Shown in pieces: positions 36,335 to 46,370 of a DNA stretch of 64,000 nt. The stretch is taken from the NCBI GenBank assembly GCA_003044455.1, contig POWY01000010.1, forward strand, positions 1 through 64,000, given 5' to 3'. This stretch comes from Neisseria bergeri (lineage in GTDB: Bacteria > Pseudomonadota > Gammaproteobacteria > Burkholderiales > Neisseriaceae). The translations under genes and the position numbers were made by a program. Every line of letters begins with the position of its first letter. The stretch's first letter is position 1. Below the pieces are notes generated by a model. It was not told where the DNA came from, searched no databases, and saw nothing but the letters and a program-made list of their open reading frames with translations.

Positions 36335-38359
36335 ATGAACGACATGACTTTATATCTGACCATCGCCCTCGTGCCTTTGGCAGGCTCGCTGATTGCGGGT
36401 TTGTTCGGCAACAAAATCGGACGTGCCGGCGCGCATACCGTAACAATACTCGGTGTGGCGGTGTCCGCCTTGCTGTCGGCTTATGTGCTGTGGGGATTCC
36501 TCAATGGCAGCCGTGCCAAGTTTGATGAGAATGTCTATACCTGGCTGACGATGGGCGGTTTGGATTTTTCCGTCGGCTTCTTGGTCGATACGATGACGGC
36601 GATGATGATGGTCGTGGTAACGGGCGTGTCGTTGATGGTGCATATCTATACCATCGGCTATATGCACGATGAAAAAGTCGGCTACCAACGCTTCTTCAGC
36701 TACATTTCTTTGTTTACTTTCAGCATGTTGATGCTGATTATGAGCAACAACTTCATCCAGCTCTTCTTTGGCTGGGAGGCTGTGGGTTTGGTGTCGTATC
36801 TCTTGATCGGTTTCTATTTCAAACGTCCGAGCGCAACATTTGCCAACCTGAAAGCCTTTTTGATCAACCGTGTCGGCGACTTCGGCTTTTTGCTCGGTAT
36901 CGGCTTGGTGCTTGCCTATTTCGGCGGCAGCCTGCGTTATCAGGACGTATTCGCCTATCTGCCCAACGTACAAAATGCCACCATCCAACTGTTCCCTGGT
37001 GTGGAATGGTCTTTGATTACCGTAACTTGTTTGCTCCTGTTTGTCGGTGCGATGGGTAAATCGGCGCAATTCCCGCTGCACGTTTGGCTGCCTGATTCGA
37101 TGGAAGGCCCGACACCGATTTCTGCATTGATTCACGCCGCAACCATGGTTACCGCCGGTCTGTTCATGGTATCGCGTATGTCGCCGATTTATGAGATGAG
37201 TAGCACTGCGTTGTCTGTCATCATGGTAATCGGTGCGATTACTGCCCTGTTTATGGGTTTCTTGGGCGTGATTCAAAACGACATCAAGCGCGTGGTTGCG
37301 TATTCTACCCTGTCGCAACTGGGCTACATGACCGTGGCTCTGGGCGCGTCTGCCTATTCCGTGGCGATGTTCCACGTCATGACCCACGCTTTCTTTAAAG
37401 CCTTGTTGTTCTTGGCGGCGGGTAGCGCGATTATCGGTATGCACCATGACCAAGATATGCGCCACATGGGCAATCTGAAAAAATACATGCCGATTACTTG
37501 GCTGACCATGTTGATCGGTAACCTGTCGCTGATCGGTACGCCGTTCTTCTCCGGCTTCTATTCCAAAGATTCGATTATCGAAGCAGCGAAATACAGCACC
37601 CTGCCGGGCAGCGGCTTTGCCTATTTTGCCGTCCTTGCCAGCGTGTTTGTTACCGCGTTTTACGCATTCCGACAATACTTTATGGTATTCCACGGCGAAG
37701 AAAAATGGCGCAGCCTGCCCGAACACCATTCAGACGGCCATGGCGAAGAACATCACGGCTTGGGTAAAAACGACAATCCGCACGAAAGTTCGCTGGTCGT
37801 TACCCTGCCGCTGATTCTGCTTGCGATTCCGTCCGTCATCATCGGCTACATCGCCATCGAGCCTATGCTTTACGGCGATTTCTTCAAAGACGTGATTTTC
37901 GTCAACGCCGACGCGCATCCGACCATGCACATCATGAAAGAAGAGTTCCACGGCGCATTGGCAATGGTGTCGCACAGCCTGCATTCGCCCGTACTCTACC
38001 TCGCTATCGCAGGTGTCTTGAGCGCATGGCTTCTGTACGTCAAACTGCCGCACCTGCCAGCCAAAATTGCACAGGCGTTCCGTCCGGTTTACGTTTTGTT
38101 TGAAAACAAATACTACCTCGACGCCCTGTATTTCAACGTTTTCGCCAAAGGCACGCGCGCATTGGGCACTTTCTTCTGGAAAGTCGGCGATACCGCCATT
38201 ATCGACAACGGCATCGTCAACGGCTCTGCCAAACTGGTCGGCGCGATTGCCGCGCAAGTGCGTAAAGCTCAAACCGGCTTTATCTACACCTACGCCGCCG
38301 CTATGGTGTTCGGCGTATTGGTCTTGCTCGGTATGACCTTCTGGGGATTGTTCCGATAA
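36335..38359 (+). CDS. nuoL: NADH-quinone oxidoreductase subunit L
   Basis: 674 residues. The largest antiporter-like subunit, with about 16 helices, the G-W-E-A-V-G-L-V-S-Y-L-L-I-G-F core with the key Glu, G-K-S-A-Q-F-P-L-H-V-W-L-P-D and the long amphipathic C-terminal helix. A short hairpin (GTCTCTT/AAGAGAC, 36286-36302) lies between the methyltransferase and nuoL. Confidence 0.97.
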   Translation: MNDMTLYLTIALVPLAGSLIAGLFGNKIGRAGAHTVTILGVAVSALLSAYVLWGFLNGSRAKFDENVYTWLTMGGLDFSVGFLVDTMTAMMMVVVTGVSLMVHIYTIGYMHDEKVGYQRFFSYISLFTFSMLMLIMSNNFIQLFFGWEAVGLVSYLLIGFYFKRPSATFANLKAFLINRVGDFGFLLGIGLVLAYFGGSLRYQDVFAYLPNVQNATIQLFPGVEWSLITVTCLLLFVGAMGKSAQFPLHVWLPDSMEGPTPISALIHAATMVTAGLFMVSRMSPIYEMSSTALSVIMVIGAITALFMGFLGVIQNDIKRVVAYSTLSQLGYMTVALGASAYSVAMFHVMTHAFFKALLFLAAGSAIIGMHHDQDMRHMGNLKKYMPITWLTMLIGNLSLIGTPFFSGFYSKDSIIEAAKYSTLPGSGFAYFAVLASVFVTAFYAFRQYFMVFHGEEKWRSLPEHHSDGHGEEHHGLGKNDNPHESSLVVTLPLILLAIPSVIIGYIAIEPMLYGDFFKDVIFVNADAHPTMHIMKEEFHGALAMVSHSLHSPVLYLAIAGVLSAWLLYVKLPHLPAKIAQAFRPVYVLFENKYYLDALYFNVFAKGTRALGTFFWKVGDTAIIDNGIVNGSAKLVGAIAAQVRKAQTGFIYTYAAAMVFGVLVLLGMTFWGLFR

Positions 38360-38365
38360 GGATGA

Positions 38366-38557
38366 GGTTTCAGACGGTCTGAAACCTTCAGTTGTAGGTC
38401 GGATATTTGTATCCGATATGAAAAAGAAAACAGTACAGCGTGTCGGATTCGAGAATCCTACCTACGGCTGGAAGACTCGGCAGAATTAGCTTGAGACAAA
38501 GAGCAGAAGCCTGAACAAACCTTTTTCAGACGACTTCTTAAAACATCGTCTGAAAAA
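38366..38557. repeat. Cluster of three inverted repeats between nuoL and nuoM
   Basis: GGTTTCAGAC-G-GTCTGAAACC at 38366-38386; GTAGGTCGGAT... at 38394 paired imperfectly with ...ATCCTACCTAC ending 38465; and TTTTTCAGACGA/TCGTCTGAAAAA at 38522-38557. They fill the 244-base gap in an otherwise tight operon. The middle one is a MITE-like neisserial repeat. Confidence 0.6.
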
Positions 38558-38603
38558 CCAACCCATATAACGATATTTTTATTTTAACCACAGGTTAACC
38601 ATT

Positions 38604-40100
38604 ATGTTTTCCAACTACCTACTCAGCTTGGCAATATGGATACCCATCGCCGCAGGTGTGCTGGTTTTGGCGACCGGTAAGGACAGCCGTGCGCCGCTGG
38701 CGCGTGTGCTTGCCTTTATGGGTGCGCTTGCTGGTTTCTTGGTAACGCTGCCCCTGTTTACCGGTTTCGACCGTTTGAGCGGCGGCTATCAGTTTACCGA
38801 GTTCCACGAGTGGATTCCGCTTCTGAAAATCAACTATCAATTGGGCGTGGACGGTATTTCAGTGCTCTTTATCATCTTGAATGCGTTTATTACGCTGTTG
38901 GTGGTATTGGCCGGTTGGGAAGTCATTCAGAAACGTCCGGCGCAGTATATGGCGGCATTCCTGATGATGTCGGGTTTGATTAACGGCGCGTTTGCCGCGC
39001 AGGATGCGATTCTGTTTTATGTGTTCTTTGAGGGTATGCTGATTCCGCTGTACCTGATTATCGGTGTATGGGGCGGCCCGCGTCGCGTCTATGCGTCGGT
39101 CAAGCTGTTCCTCTATACGCTGATGGGTTCGCTCTTGATGCTGGTTGCTATGGTTTACCTGTACTATCAAACAGGCAGCTTTTCTATTGTCGATTTCCAA
39201 AACATCAAACAGATTCCGTTGGGCGTACAACAGCTTTTATTTGCAGCGTTCTTCCTGTCATTTGCCGTAAAAGTGCCGATGTTCCCTGTGCACACTTGGT
39301 TGCCGGATGCCCACGTTGAAGCGCCGACCGGCGGTTCGATGGTGTTGGCGGCGATTACGCTGAAGCTGGGTGCGTATGGTTTCTTGCGCTTTATCTTGCC
39401 GATTATGCCGGATGCGGCACGCTATTTTGCCCCTGTGATCATCGTATTGAGCCTGATTGCCGTAATTTACATCGGTATGGTGGCTTTGGTGCAAACCGAT
39501 ATGAAGAAACTGGTGGCGTATTCGTCCATCAGCCATATGGGTTTTGTAACGCTTGGGATGTTTTTGTTTGTTGACGGGCAGTTGGACGACTGGGCGTTGA
39601 AAGGTGCAATCATTCAAATGATTTCCCACGGTTTCGTGTCGGCGGCGATGTTTATGTGCATCGGTGTGATGTACGACCGCCTGCATACCCGCAATATTGC
39701 CGATTATGGCGGCGTGGTCAATGTGATGCCTAAGTTTGCGGCGTTTATGATGTTGTTCGGTATGGCCAATGCCGGTTTGCCTGCAACTTCCGGCTTCGTG
39801 GGCGAGTTTATGGTGATTATGGGCGCGGTTAAAGTGAATTTCTGGGTAGGCGCGTTGGCGGCTATGACGCTGATTTACGGCGCGTCTTATACCCTGTGGA
39901 TGTACAAGCGCGTGATTTACGGCGCGATCCACAATCCGCACGTTGCCGAAATGAAAGACATCAACTGTCGCGAGTTTGCGATTCTGGCGGTTTTGGCGGT
40001 TGCGGTATTGGGTATGGGCTTGTATCCGAACGCGTTTATCGAAGTGGTGCATCAGGCGGCAAACGATTTGATTGCCCATGTAGCGCAAAGCAAGATGTGA
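38604..40100 (+). CDS. nuoM: NADH-quinone oxidoreductase subunit M
   Basis: 498 residues, antiporter-like, 14 helices. F-F-E-G-M-L-I-P-L-Y, K-V-P-M-F-P-V-H-T-W-L-P-D-A-H-V-E-A-P and the H-M-G-F-V helix are conserved. A proton-pumping subunit; it precedes nuoN by nine bases. Confidence 0.97.
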   Translation: MFSNYLLSLAIWIPIAAGVLVLATGKDSRAPLARVLAFMGALAGFLVTLPLFTGFDRLSGGYQFTEFHEWIPLLKINYQLGVDGISVLFIILNAFITLLVVLAGWEVIQKRPAQYMAAFLMMSGLINGAFAAQDAILFYVFFEGMLIPLYLIIGVWGGPRRVYASVKLFLYTLMGSLLMLVAMVYLYYQTGSFSIVDFQNIKQIPLGVQQLLFAAFFLSFAVKVPMFPVHTWLPDAHVEAPTGGSMVLAAITLKLGAYGFLRFILPIMPDAARYFAPVIIVLSLIAVIYIGMVALVQTDMKKLVAYSSISHMGFVTLGMFLFVDGQLDDWALKGAIIQMISHGFVSAAMFMCIGVMYDRLHTRNIADYGGVVNVMPKFAAFMMLFGMANAGLPATSGFVGEFMVIMGAVKVNFWVGALAAMTLIYGASYTLWMYKRVIYGAIHNPHVAEMKDINCREFAILAVLAVAVLGMGLYPNAFIEVVHQAANDLIAHVAQSKM

Positions 40101-40109
40101 GGTGTGTAA

Positions 40110-41555
40110 ATGAATTGGTCTGATTTGAATTTGATGCCCGCACTGCCCGAAGTCGCGCTGCTGTCGCTGCTGGTGTTATTGTTGCTGGCAGACTTGTGGG
40201 TCAGTGATGACAAACGCCGTTGGACGCATTACGGCGCGTTGGCAACGGTGGCGGTTACGGCTGTGGTGCAGCTTGCCGTTTGGGAACAGGGCAGCACGTC
40301 TTCGTTCAACGGCATGTATATTGCAGACGGTATGTCGCGTTTGGCAAAAATGGTTTTATATGCCTTGACGTTTGCCCTGTTTGTTTATGCCAAGCCCTAC
40401 AACCAAGTGCGCGGTATTTTCAAAGGCGAGTTTTACACCCTGTCGCTGTTTGCCCTCTTGGGCATGAGCGTGATGGTGAGCGCGGGGCATTTTTTAACTG
40501 CCTATATCGGTTTGGAACTCTTGTCGCTTGCCCTTTACGCCCTGATTGCCCTGCGCCGCGATTCCGGCTTTGCCGCCGAAGCCGCCTTGAAATATTTTGT
40601 TTTGGGCGCGCTGGCATCCGGCCTGCTGCTCTACGGTATTTCTATGGTTTACGGCGCAACCGGTTCGCTGGAATTTGCCGGCGTGCTCGCCTCTTCCTTC
40701 AATGAAGAAGCCAATGAATGGCTGTTGAAACTGGGTCTGGTGTTTATCGTCGTCGCCGTTGCGTTCAAACTCGGCGCGGTGCCGTTCCATATGTGGGTGC
40801 CCGACGTGTATCACGGCGCGCCCACTTCTGTTACCGCCTTGGTCGGCACTGCCCCGAAAGTCGCCGCCGTCGTTTTCGCTTTCCGCATCCTCGTTACCGG
40901 GCTGGGAACCGTGCATCATGACTGGTCTCTGATGTTTGCCCTGCTTGCCGCCGCCTCGCTGCTGGTCGGCAACCTTGCCGCCATCATGCAGACCAATATC
41001 AAACGTATGCTCGCCTATTCCACCGTATCGCATATGGGGTTTATCCTGCTGGCGTTTATGGCGGGCGCGGTCGGCTTTGCGGCGGGGCTGTATTACGCCA
41101 TTACCTACGCGCTGATGGCGGCGGCAGGGTTCGGCGTGTTGATGGTGTTGTCGGACGGGGACAACGAGTGCGAAAACATCAGCGATTTGGCAGGGTTGAA
41201 CCAACACCGCGTATGGCTTGCCTTTTTGATGCTGCTGGTTATGTTCTCTATGGCGGGCATTCCACCGCTGATGGGTTTTTACGCCAAATTCGGCGTGATT
41301 ATGGCACTCTTGAAACAAGGCTATGTTTGGTTGTCTGTATTTGCCGTCATTATGTCGCTGATTGGTGCGTTCTACTATCTGCGCGTGGTCAAAGTCATGT
41401 ATTTTGACGAATCCGGCCGCGCCCGTCCCACCGTCGGCGGCAACAATGCCGCAAAATTCCTTTTGAGCGTCAACGCGCTGCTGTTGGTGCTGTGGGGCAT
41501 TATGCCGCAAACCGTTATCGACTGGTGCGCCAAGGCGTTGGAAAACACGCTGTAA
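40110..41555 (+). CDS. nuoN: NADH-quinone oxidoreductase subunit N
   Basis: 481 residues, the third antiporter-like subunit: G-L-E-L-L-S-L-A-L-Y, K-L-G-A-V-P-F-H-M-W-V-P-D-V-Y-H-G-A-P and H-M-G-F are intact. It completes the 14-subunit set. Confidence 0.97.
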   Translation: MNWSDLNLMPALPEVALLSLLVLLLLADLWVSDDKRRWTHYGALATVAVTAVVQLAVWEQGSTSSFNGMYIADGMSRLAKMVLYALTFALFVYAKPYNQVRGIFKGEFYTLSLFALLGMSVMVSAGHFLTAYIGLELLSLALYALIALRRDSGFAAEAALKYFVLGALASGLLLYGISMVYGATGSLEFAGVLASSFNEEANEWLLKLGLVFIVVAVAFKLGAVPFHMWVPDVYHGAPTSVTALVGTAPKVAAVVFAFRILVTGLGTVHHDWSLMFALLAAASLLVGNLAAIMQTNIKRMLAYSTVSHMGFILLAFMAGAVGFAAGLYYAITYALMAAAGFGVLMVLSDGDNECENISDLAGLNQHRVWLAFLMLLVMFSMAGIPPLMGFYAKFGVIMALLKQGYVWLSVFAVIMSLIGAFYYLRVVKVMYFDESGRARPTVGGNNAAKFLLSVNALLLVLWGIMPQTVIDWCAKALENTL

Positions 41556-41666
41556 CCCGCCGCAACGGCAGCCGTGTCAGAGGCTGCCGTTTTTGTTAAG
41601 ATATGCCGTTCCGCAACGCAGTTCAGACGGCATCGCCGCCGACAACGCCAAAACAGAAAGCCCGCC

Positions 41667-41966
41667 ATGACCGCATCCATGTACATCCTTTTGCTGCTTG
41701 CCTTGATTTTTGCCAACGCCCCCTTCCTCACGACCAGGCTGTTCGGCATCGTACCGCTCAAGCGCAAACATTTCGGACACCACCTGATCGAGCTGGCGGC
41801 AGGTTTTGCGCTGACCGCCGTTCTTGCCTACATCCTCGAATCCCGTGCGGGAGCGGTACACAATCAGGGTTGGGAGTTTTACGCCACCGTCGTCTGCCTG
41901 TACCTCATTTTCGCCTTCCCGTGTTTCGTGCGGCGTTATTTTTGGCACACGCGCAACAGGGAATAG
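41667..41966 (+). CDS. DUF2818-family small membrane protein
   Basis: 99 residues from the ATG at 41667, with three hydrophobic segments. It starts M-Y-I-L-L-L-L-A-L-I-F-A-N-A-P-F, contains F-G-H-H-L-I-E-L and ends near R-R-Y-F-W-H. The family (DUF2818) often follows nuoN in beta-proteobacteria, and it does so here at 111 bases. Role unknown; an accessory link to complex I is only suggested by position. Start region overlaps an uptake sequence at 41621. Confidence 0.8.
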   Translation: MTASMYILLLLALIFANAPFLTTRLFGIVPLKRKHFGHHLIELAAGFALTAVLAYILESRAGAVHNQGWEFYATVVCLYLIFAFPCFVRRYFWHTRNRE

Positions 41967-41978
41967 GCAGGCATAGAA

Positions 41979-42007
41979 ATGCCGTCTGAAATCCTTTCAG
42001 ACGGCAT
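41979..42007. terminator. Bidirectional terminator between DUF2818 gene and ispA
   Basis: An inverted uptake-sequence pair between convergent genes, usable from both sides. Confidence 0.75.
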
Positions 42008-42074
42008 TTGTTTCATTCAAGTGTCGGCCGGCATTGCTGTGCCGGCACGTTTCAATCGGCGATATACGCCGGTT

Positions 42075-42971
42075 TCAATATTTGCGGGCGACTGCAAATT
42101 CTGCCAACTGCCGCAGGCGCAGGGCTTTGCCGCCGAAGGGTTCGAGCAGCGAGACTGCTTCGGCAACCAGTTTGTGTGCGTATGAGCGCGCCGCTTCCAA
42201 GCCCATCAGTTTTACATAAGTCGGCTTGTCGTTGTCTGCATCTTTGCCCGCCGTTTTGCCCAAAGTCGCCGTGTCCGCTTCACAATCCAACACATCGTCA
42301 ATGACTTGGAACGCCAGCCCCAGTTTTGCCGCGTAAGCGTCCAATACGGCAAGTTCCGCGTCGGACAGATCGGGACACGCCGTCGCCCCCAATAAAACCG
42401 CCGCACGGATTAGCGCACCCGTTTTCAGGCTGTGCATCTGTTCCAAATCGGCTTGAACCATTTGTTTGCCGACATTCGCCAAATCGATTGCCTGACCGCC
42501 CGCCATACCTGCGCTGCCGCCTGCTTTCGCCAACACCGACAACATCGCCAACTGGCGTGTGGCGGGCAGTTCTGTCGGACGGCTCAACACGTCGAAGGCT
42601 TGGGTTTGCAAAGCGTCGCCGGTCAGTAGCGCGGTGGCTTCGCCATATTTGATGTGGCAGGTCGGTTTGCCGCGCCGCAGGCTGTCGTTGTCCATCGCCG
42701 GCATATCGTCGTGAACCAAAGAATAGACGTGAATCATTTCGATTGCCGCCATTGCCTGTCCGACCGCATCCGCCACGGCCCCGCCCAATTCCGAAGCCGC
42801 CAGCACCAGCATCGGGCGCAGACGCTTGCCGCCGTCCAAAGCCGCATAGCGCATCGCTTCGTGCAGCGTGTGCGGGATTTCGTTTTCAGACGGCAAAAAG
42901 CGTTCCAGCAGCAGCTCTGTTTGCGCCTGCGTCCTAAGCTGCCACGTTTTCAAATCATTCGTCGGATTCAA
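42075..42971 (-). CDS. ispA: Farnesyl diphosphate synthase (geranyltranstransferase)
   Basis: 298 residues. The first Asp-rich motif D-D-M-P-A-M-D is in [11 protein letters not shown], and the second D-D-V-L-D is near residue 227. It condenses isopentenyl diphosphate to farnesyl diphosphate for quinones and undecaprenyl carriers. It overlaps xseB by 17 bases; the xseB-ispA pairing is common in proteobacteria. Confidence 0.96.
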   Translation of the reverse strand: MNPTNDLKTWQLRTQAQTELLLERFLPSENEIPHTLHEAMRYAALDGGKRLRPMLVLAASELGGAVADAVGQAMAAIEMIHVYSLVHDDMPAMDNDSLRRGKPTCHIKYGEATALLTGDALQTQAFDVLSRPTELPATRQLAMLSVLAKAGGSAGMAGGQAIDLANVGKQMVQADLEQMHSLKTGALIRAAVLLGATACPDLSDAELAVLDAYAAKLGLAFQVIDDVLDCEADTATLGKTAGKDADNDKPTYVKLMGLEAARSYAHKLVAEAVSLLEPFGGKALRLRQLAEFAVARKY

Positions 42972-43179
42972 GGTTCAACTCCTTCAGCCCGTCCGCATCC
43001 AAAACCTGTAATTTCTGTTCGACTTGGGCCAGCTTGGTTTGGCAGTACCTGACCAGCTCGTTGCCTTCCTGATAGGCGGCAAGCGCGTCTTCCAAGGGCA
43101 TTTCGCCCTGCATAGACTGCGTCAGCGATTCAAGTCGAGACAATGCCTCTTCAAACGATTTCGGGGCGTTTTTCTTCAT
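42955..43179 (-). CDS. xseB: Exodeoxyribonuclease VII small subunit
   Basis: 74 residues with the typical [12 protein letters not shown] and [14 protein letters not shown] segments. It pairs with XseA to degrade single-stranded DNA. Its start codon and ribosome-binding site come from the REP2 repeat at 43177-43314. Confidence 0.95.
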   Translation of the reverse strand: MKKNAPKSFEEALSRLESLTQSMQGEMPLEDALAAYQEGNELVRYCQTKLAQVEQKLQVLDADGLKELNLESDE

Positions 43180-43314
43180 CGTATTTCCTTTTCGGTTGAA
43201 ACCCCGTCCTTTAGGGCGGCAGGATCAGACTTTATTTGGGAGGGGAGTACCCCTTCAAAATCAGGACGATACATAGGGCGGTGCTTTATGTGCCGTCCTG
43301 TGTGTTGGAACATA
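43177..43314 (-). repeat. REP2-type repeat, copy C (upstream of xseB)
   Basis: Near-identical to the copies at 18626 and 20211. On the minus strand it ends CCGAAAAGGAAATACGATG, where the ATG is the xseB start. This would place xseB-ispA under the element's promoter. Confidence 0.8.
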
Positions 43315-43363
43315 GTTTCGGGTGTTCCGGTAAAAAGCGGATTGTAGCATTTTTGCAAAACGG

Positions 43364-43400
43364 ATGCCGTCTGAAACCCGAATCCGGCTTCAGACGGCAT
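43364..43400 (-). terminator. rsgA terminator
   Basis: An inverted uptake-sequence pair 24 bases beyond the rsgA stop codon, with extended pairing of the inner CGG/CCG bases. Confidence 0.75.
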
Positions 43401-43424
43401 TTTTTCCGCCCGGGCGGCAAGGCG

Positions 43425-44291
43425 TTACCCGAGCAGTTCGTCGGTGATGCCCTGCAAAAAGGCGAGGCGTTCGGGATGTGCCGCCCCGGTTCCGGCGGCG
43501 GCTTTGAAGGCGCAGCCGGGTTCGGCGCGGTGGGTGCAGTTGTGGAAGCGGCATTGCCCGACAAGGTGGCGGAAATCGGGGAAATAGCGTGGCAAATCGG
43601 CGGCTTGGAGGTGGTGCAGGCCGAATTCTTGCAAACCGGGGGAGTCGATTAATTGGGTTGCTTCGTTTAAATCGTAAAGCTGGGCGTGGGTGGTGGTGTG
43701 TTTGCCAGAATCGAGCGCGGTGGAGATGTCGCCGGTGCGGGCGGTTTGGCTGCCCAAAAGGGCGTTGGTCAGGGTGGATTTGCCCATACCGCTCTGCCCG
43801 AGCAGGATGTTGCTGTGCCCTTGCAGGACGGGGCGCAGGCTGTCGGCGTTTTCCAGCGCGCGGGTTTCGATGACGGGATAACCCAGCGTTTCGTAGAATT
43901 TGAGTTTTTCGCGCCAAAGGGCGGTTTCGGGCAGGTCGGCTTTGTTCAGGACGATGACGGCGCGGATGCCGGCGGCTTCGGCGGCAAGCAGGGCGCGCTG
44001 TAGCAGCCGCATGCTCGGACTCGGGACGGCGGCGGTTACGATGAGGAGTTGGGTAACGTTGGCGGCGATGAGTTTGGTTTTCCACGCGTCTTGGCGGTAG
44101 AGCAGGCTTTGGCGCGGTAAAAAATCTTCAATCACAACTTGTTCGGCGTTGACGGGGCTGATGCGGACGCGGTCGCCGCAGGCGAAATCGACGCGTTTTT
44201 TGCGGGTGCTGGCTTCGTAGGTTGTGCCGTCGGGCGTGCGGACGATGTAGCGGCGGCCGTAGCCGGCGGTAATTTGGGAGGTGTCGTTCAT
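43425..44291 (-). CDS. rsgA: Ribosome small subunit-dependent GTPase A
   Basis: 288 residues from the ATG at 44291; the longer frame upstream runs into the neighbouring gene and is rejected. Order is OB-fold, circularly permuted GTPase with N-K-A-D (G4) before the P-loop G-Q-S-G-M-G-K-S-T and D-S-P-G (G3), then a zinc knuckle C-R-F-H-N-C-T-H-R-A-E-P-G-C. It checks late 30S assembly in the cytoplasm. Confidence 0.95.
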   Translation of the reverse strand: MNDTSQITAGYGRRYIVRTPDGTTYEASTRKKRVDFACGDRVRISPVNAEQVVIEDFLPRQSLLYRQDAWKTKLIAANVTQLLIVTAAVPSPSMRLLQRALLAAEAAGIRAVIVLNKADLPETALWREKLKFYETLGYPVIETRALENADSLRPVLQGHSNILLGQSGMGKSTLTNALLGSQTARTGDISTALDSGKHTTTHAQLYDLNEATQLIDSPGLQEFGLHHLQAADLPRYFPDFRHLVGQCRFHNCTHRAEPGCAFKAAAGTGAAHPERLAFLQGITDELLG

Positions 44292-44316
44292 GGTTTCTTT
44301 GGGGTTGGGTGTGGAA

Positions 44317-44348
44317 ATGCCGTCTGAAAACGGGTGTTCAGACGGCAT
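44317..44348 (-). terminator. Terminator of the ABC exporter gene
   Basis: An inverted uptake-sequence pair four bases beyond the ABC exporter stop and upstream of rsgA. Confidence 0.7.
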
Positions 44349-44352
44349 CGGT

Positions 44353-46209
44353 TCAGTCATGCTGCCACTCGACGTGTTCGCTGAGGAAACCGCCGCTCTG
44401 GTGCGCCCAGAGTTTGGCGTAAAGCCCGCGTTTTTCGAGGAGTTCGGCGTGTGTGCCTTCTTCGATGATGCGGCCTTTGTCGAGGACGACGAGCCTGTCC
44501 ATCGCGGCAATGGTGGAGAGGCGGTGGGCGATGGCAATGACGGTTTTGCCGTCCATCATTTTGTCGAGGCTTTCTTGGATGGCGGCTTCGACTTCGGAGT
44601 CGAGCGCGCTGGTGGCTTCATCGAGCAGCAGAATCGGCGCATCTTTGAGCATGACGCGCGCGATGGCGATGCGCTGGCGTTGACCGCCGGAGAGTTTCAC
44701 GCCGCGTTCGCCAACATACGCGTCGTAGCCGCGCCGTCCTTTGGCATCGGAAAGGTTAGGGATGAAATCAGCGGCTTCGGCGCGTTCGGCGGCGGAAATC
44801 ATTTCGGCATCAGTTGCATCGGGGCGACCATAGATAATGTTGTCGCGCACGGAACGGTGCAGCAGCGAGGTGTCTTGCGTGACCAAACCGATTTGGGCGC
44901 GCAGGCTTTCTTGGGTCACGCTGTCCACGGTTTGGCCGTCGATCGAAATCGTGCCGCTTTGCGGTTCGTAGAAGCGTAAAAGCAGGTTGACGATGGTGGA
45001 TTTGCCCGCGCCGCTGCGTCCGATCAAGCCGACTTTTTCGCCCGGTCGGATGGTAAGGTTGAAGCCGTTGAGCAGCGGTTTGCCTGCTTCGTAGCAAAAA
45101 TCGACGTGTTCGAACTTGATTTCGCCTTGCGACACTTTCAACGGCAGGGCGTTTGGCTTGTCGAGGATGGTGTGCGGTTTGGACAGGGTCGCCATGCCGT
45201 CGCCGACGGTGCCGATGTTTTCAAACAATCGGGCGGATTCCCACATGATGTATTGCGACAAACCGTTGACGCGCAACGCCATCGCGGTGGCGGTAGCAAC
45301 CGCGCCGACGCCGACTTGCCCGTGATACCAAAGCCAGATGCCCAGAGCGGTCGTGCAGGCGGTCAGCGAGCTGTTGACGATGAAGCTGCAGGTGTGCAGA
45401 AGCGTCGCCAAACGCATTTGGGCGTGTACCGTCACCATAAATTCTTCCATCGACTGCTTGGCGTAGGCCGCTTCGCGCGCGCCGTGGGAGAAGAGTTTGA
45501 CGGTGGTGATATTGGAATAGGCATCGGTAATGCGGCCGGTCATTAGCGAGCGCGCATCCGCCTGACGCGCGGCGGTTTTGCCGAGCTTGGGAATCAGGAA
45601 ACGCATAATCAGGGTGAATCCAATCATCCAGCCGATAAAGGGCAGCAGCAGCCAGCCGTCGAACGAAATCAGAATCACGCCGGACGTGATGAAATACACC
45701 AGCACATACACGACCATGTCGGCAACCGTCATCACCACGTCGCGCAACGCCAGCGCGGTCTGCATGACTTTGGCGGACACGCGTCCTGCAAATTCGTCCT
45801 GATAGAAGCCGAGGCTCTGTCCCAGCATCAGGCGATGGAAGTTCCAGCGCAGGCGCATGGGGAACACGCCTTGCAGGGTTTGCAGGCGCACGTTGGACGC
45901 GAGGAAGGTCCAGAGGGCGAAAAATACCATCATCGCCGCCATCGCCGCCAAAGCCCAGCCTTTTTCGGCAAACAGGGTTGCGGGCGTGTATTTGCCGAGC
46001 CAGTCCACGACTTTGCCCATAAATTGAAACAGCAGGGCTTCCATGATGCCGATGCCTGCGGTAAATGCTGCCAAAACGGCAATCCATTTGCGCAAGCCCC
46101 TGATGTTGCTCCAGATAAACCGCCACAGTCCTTTTTCAGGCGTTTTCGGCGCGGCTTCTGGATAAGGGTCGATTCGGGACTCGAACCAGGAAAATATTTT
46201 GTTCAACAT
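44353..46209 (-). CDS. ABC exporter, fused membrane and ATPase domains
   Basis: 618 residues from the ATG at 46209; the upstream in-frame extension passes through uptake sequences and is rejected. A six-helix exporter domain (residues about 35-330) is fused to an ATPase with Walker A G-R-S-G-A-G-K-S-T, signature L-S-G-G-Q-R-Q-R-I and Walker B I-L-L-L-D-E-A-T-S-A-L-D. The substrate is not evident. It resembles MsbA-like and multidrug half-transporters and would work as a homodimer in the inner membrane. It is downstream of ruvA but separated by inverted uptake sequences. Confidence 0.9.
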   Translation of the reverse strand: MLNKIFSWFESRIDPYPEAAPKTPEKGLWRFIWSNIRGLRKWIAVLAAFTAGIGIMEALLFQFMGKVVDWLGKYTPATLFAEKGWALAAMAAMMVFFALWTFLASNVRLQTLQGVFPMRLRWNFHRLMLGQSLGFYQDEFAGRVSAKVMQTALALRDVVMTVADMVVYVLVYFITSGVILISFDGWLLLPFIGWMIGFTLIMRFLIPKLGKTAARQADARSLMTGRITDAYSNITTVKLFSHGAREAAYAKQSMEEFMVTVHAQMRLATLLHTCSFIVNSSLTACTTALGIWLWYHGQVGVGAVATATAMALRVNGLSQYIMWESARLFENIGTVGDGMATLSKPHTILDKPNALPLKVSQGEIKFEHVDFCYEAGKPLLNGFNLTIRPGEKVGLIGRSGAGKSTIVNLLLRFYEPQSGTISIDGQTVDSVTQESLRAQIGLVTQDTSLLHRSVRDNIIYGRPDATDAEMISAAERAEAADFIPNLSDAKGRRGYDAYVGERGVKLSGGQRQRIAIARVMLKDAPILLLDEATSALDSEVEAAIQESLDKMMDGKTVIAIAHRLSTIAAMDRLVVLDKGRIIEEGTHAELLEKRGLYAKLWAHQSGGFLSEHVEWQHD

Positions 46210-46232
46210 TGTTTTCGATTTCGGTAAAACAG

Positions 46233-46266
46233 TTTCAGACGGCATCAAACACAATGCCGTCTGAAA
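46233..46266 (-). terminator. Inverted uptake-sequence pair between ruvA and the ABC exporter
   Basis: Arms of 13 bases with an eight-base loop. It lies just upstream of the exporter start, so it probably ends ruvA transcription. A single extra uptake sequence follows ruvA directly at about 46360. Confidence 0.6.
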
Positions 46267-46370
46267 GGAAGGACAATAACGCCATTTTACGGGAAAAGCC
46301 GTCGGGAAGACAGCGCGGGGCGGAAACGCAGGGTTTCGGCAGGCAAACGCCGCGCCGCCTTCAGACGGCA

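Noticed and set aside
36350-37729. A 459-codon His/Gln/Arg-rich open frame opposite nuoL
   Set aside because: The composition is that of the complement of membrane-helix codons; nuoL is certain.
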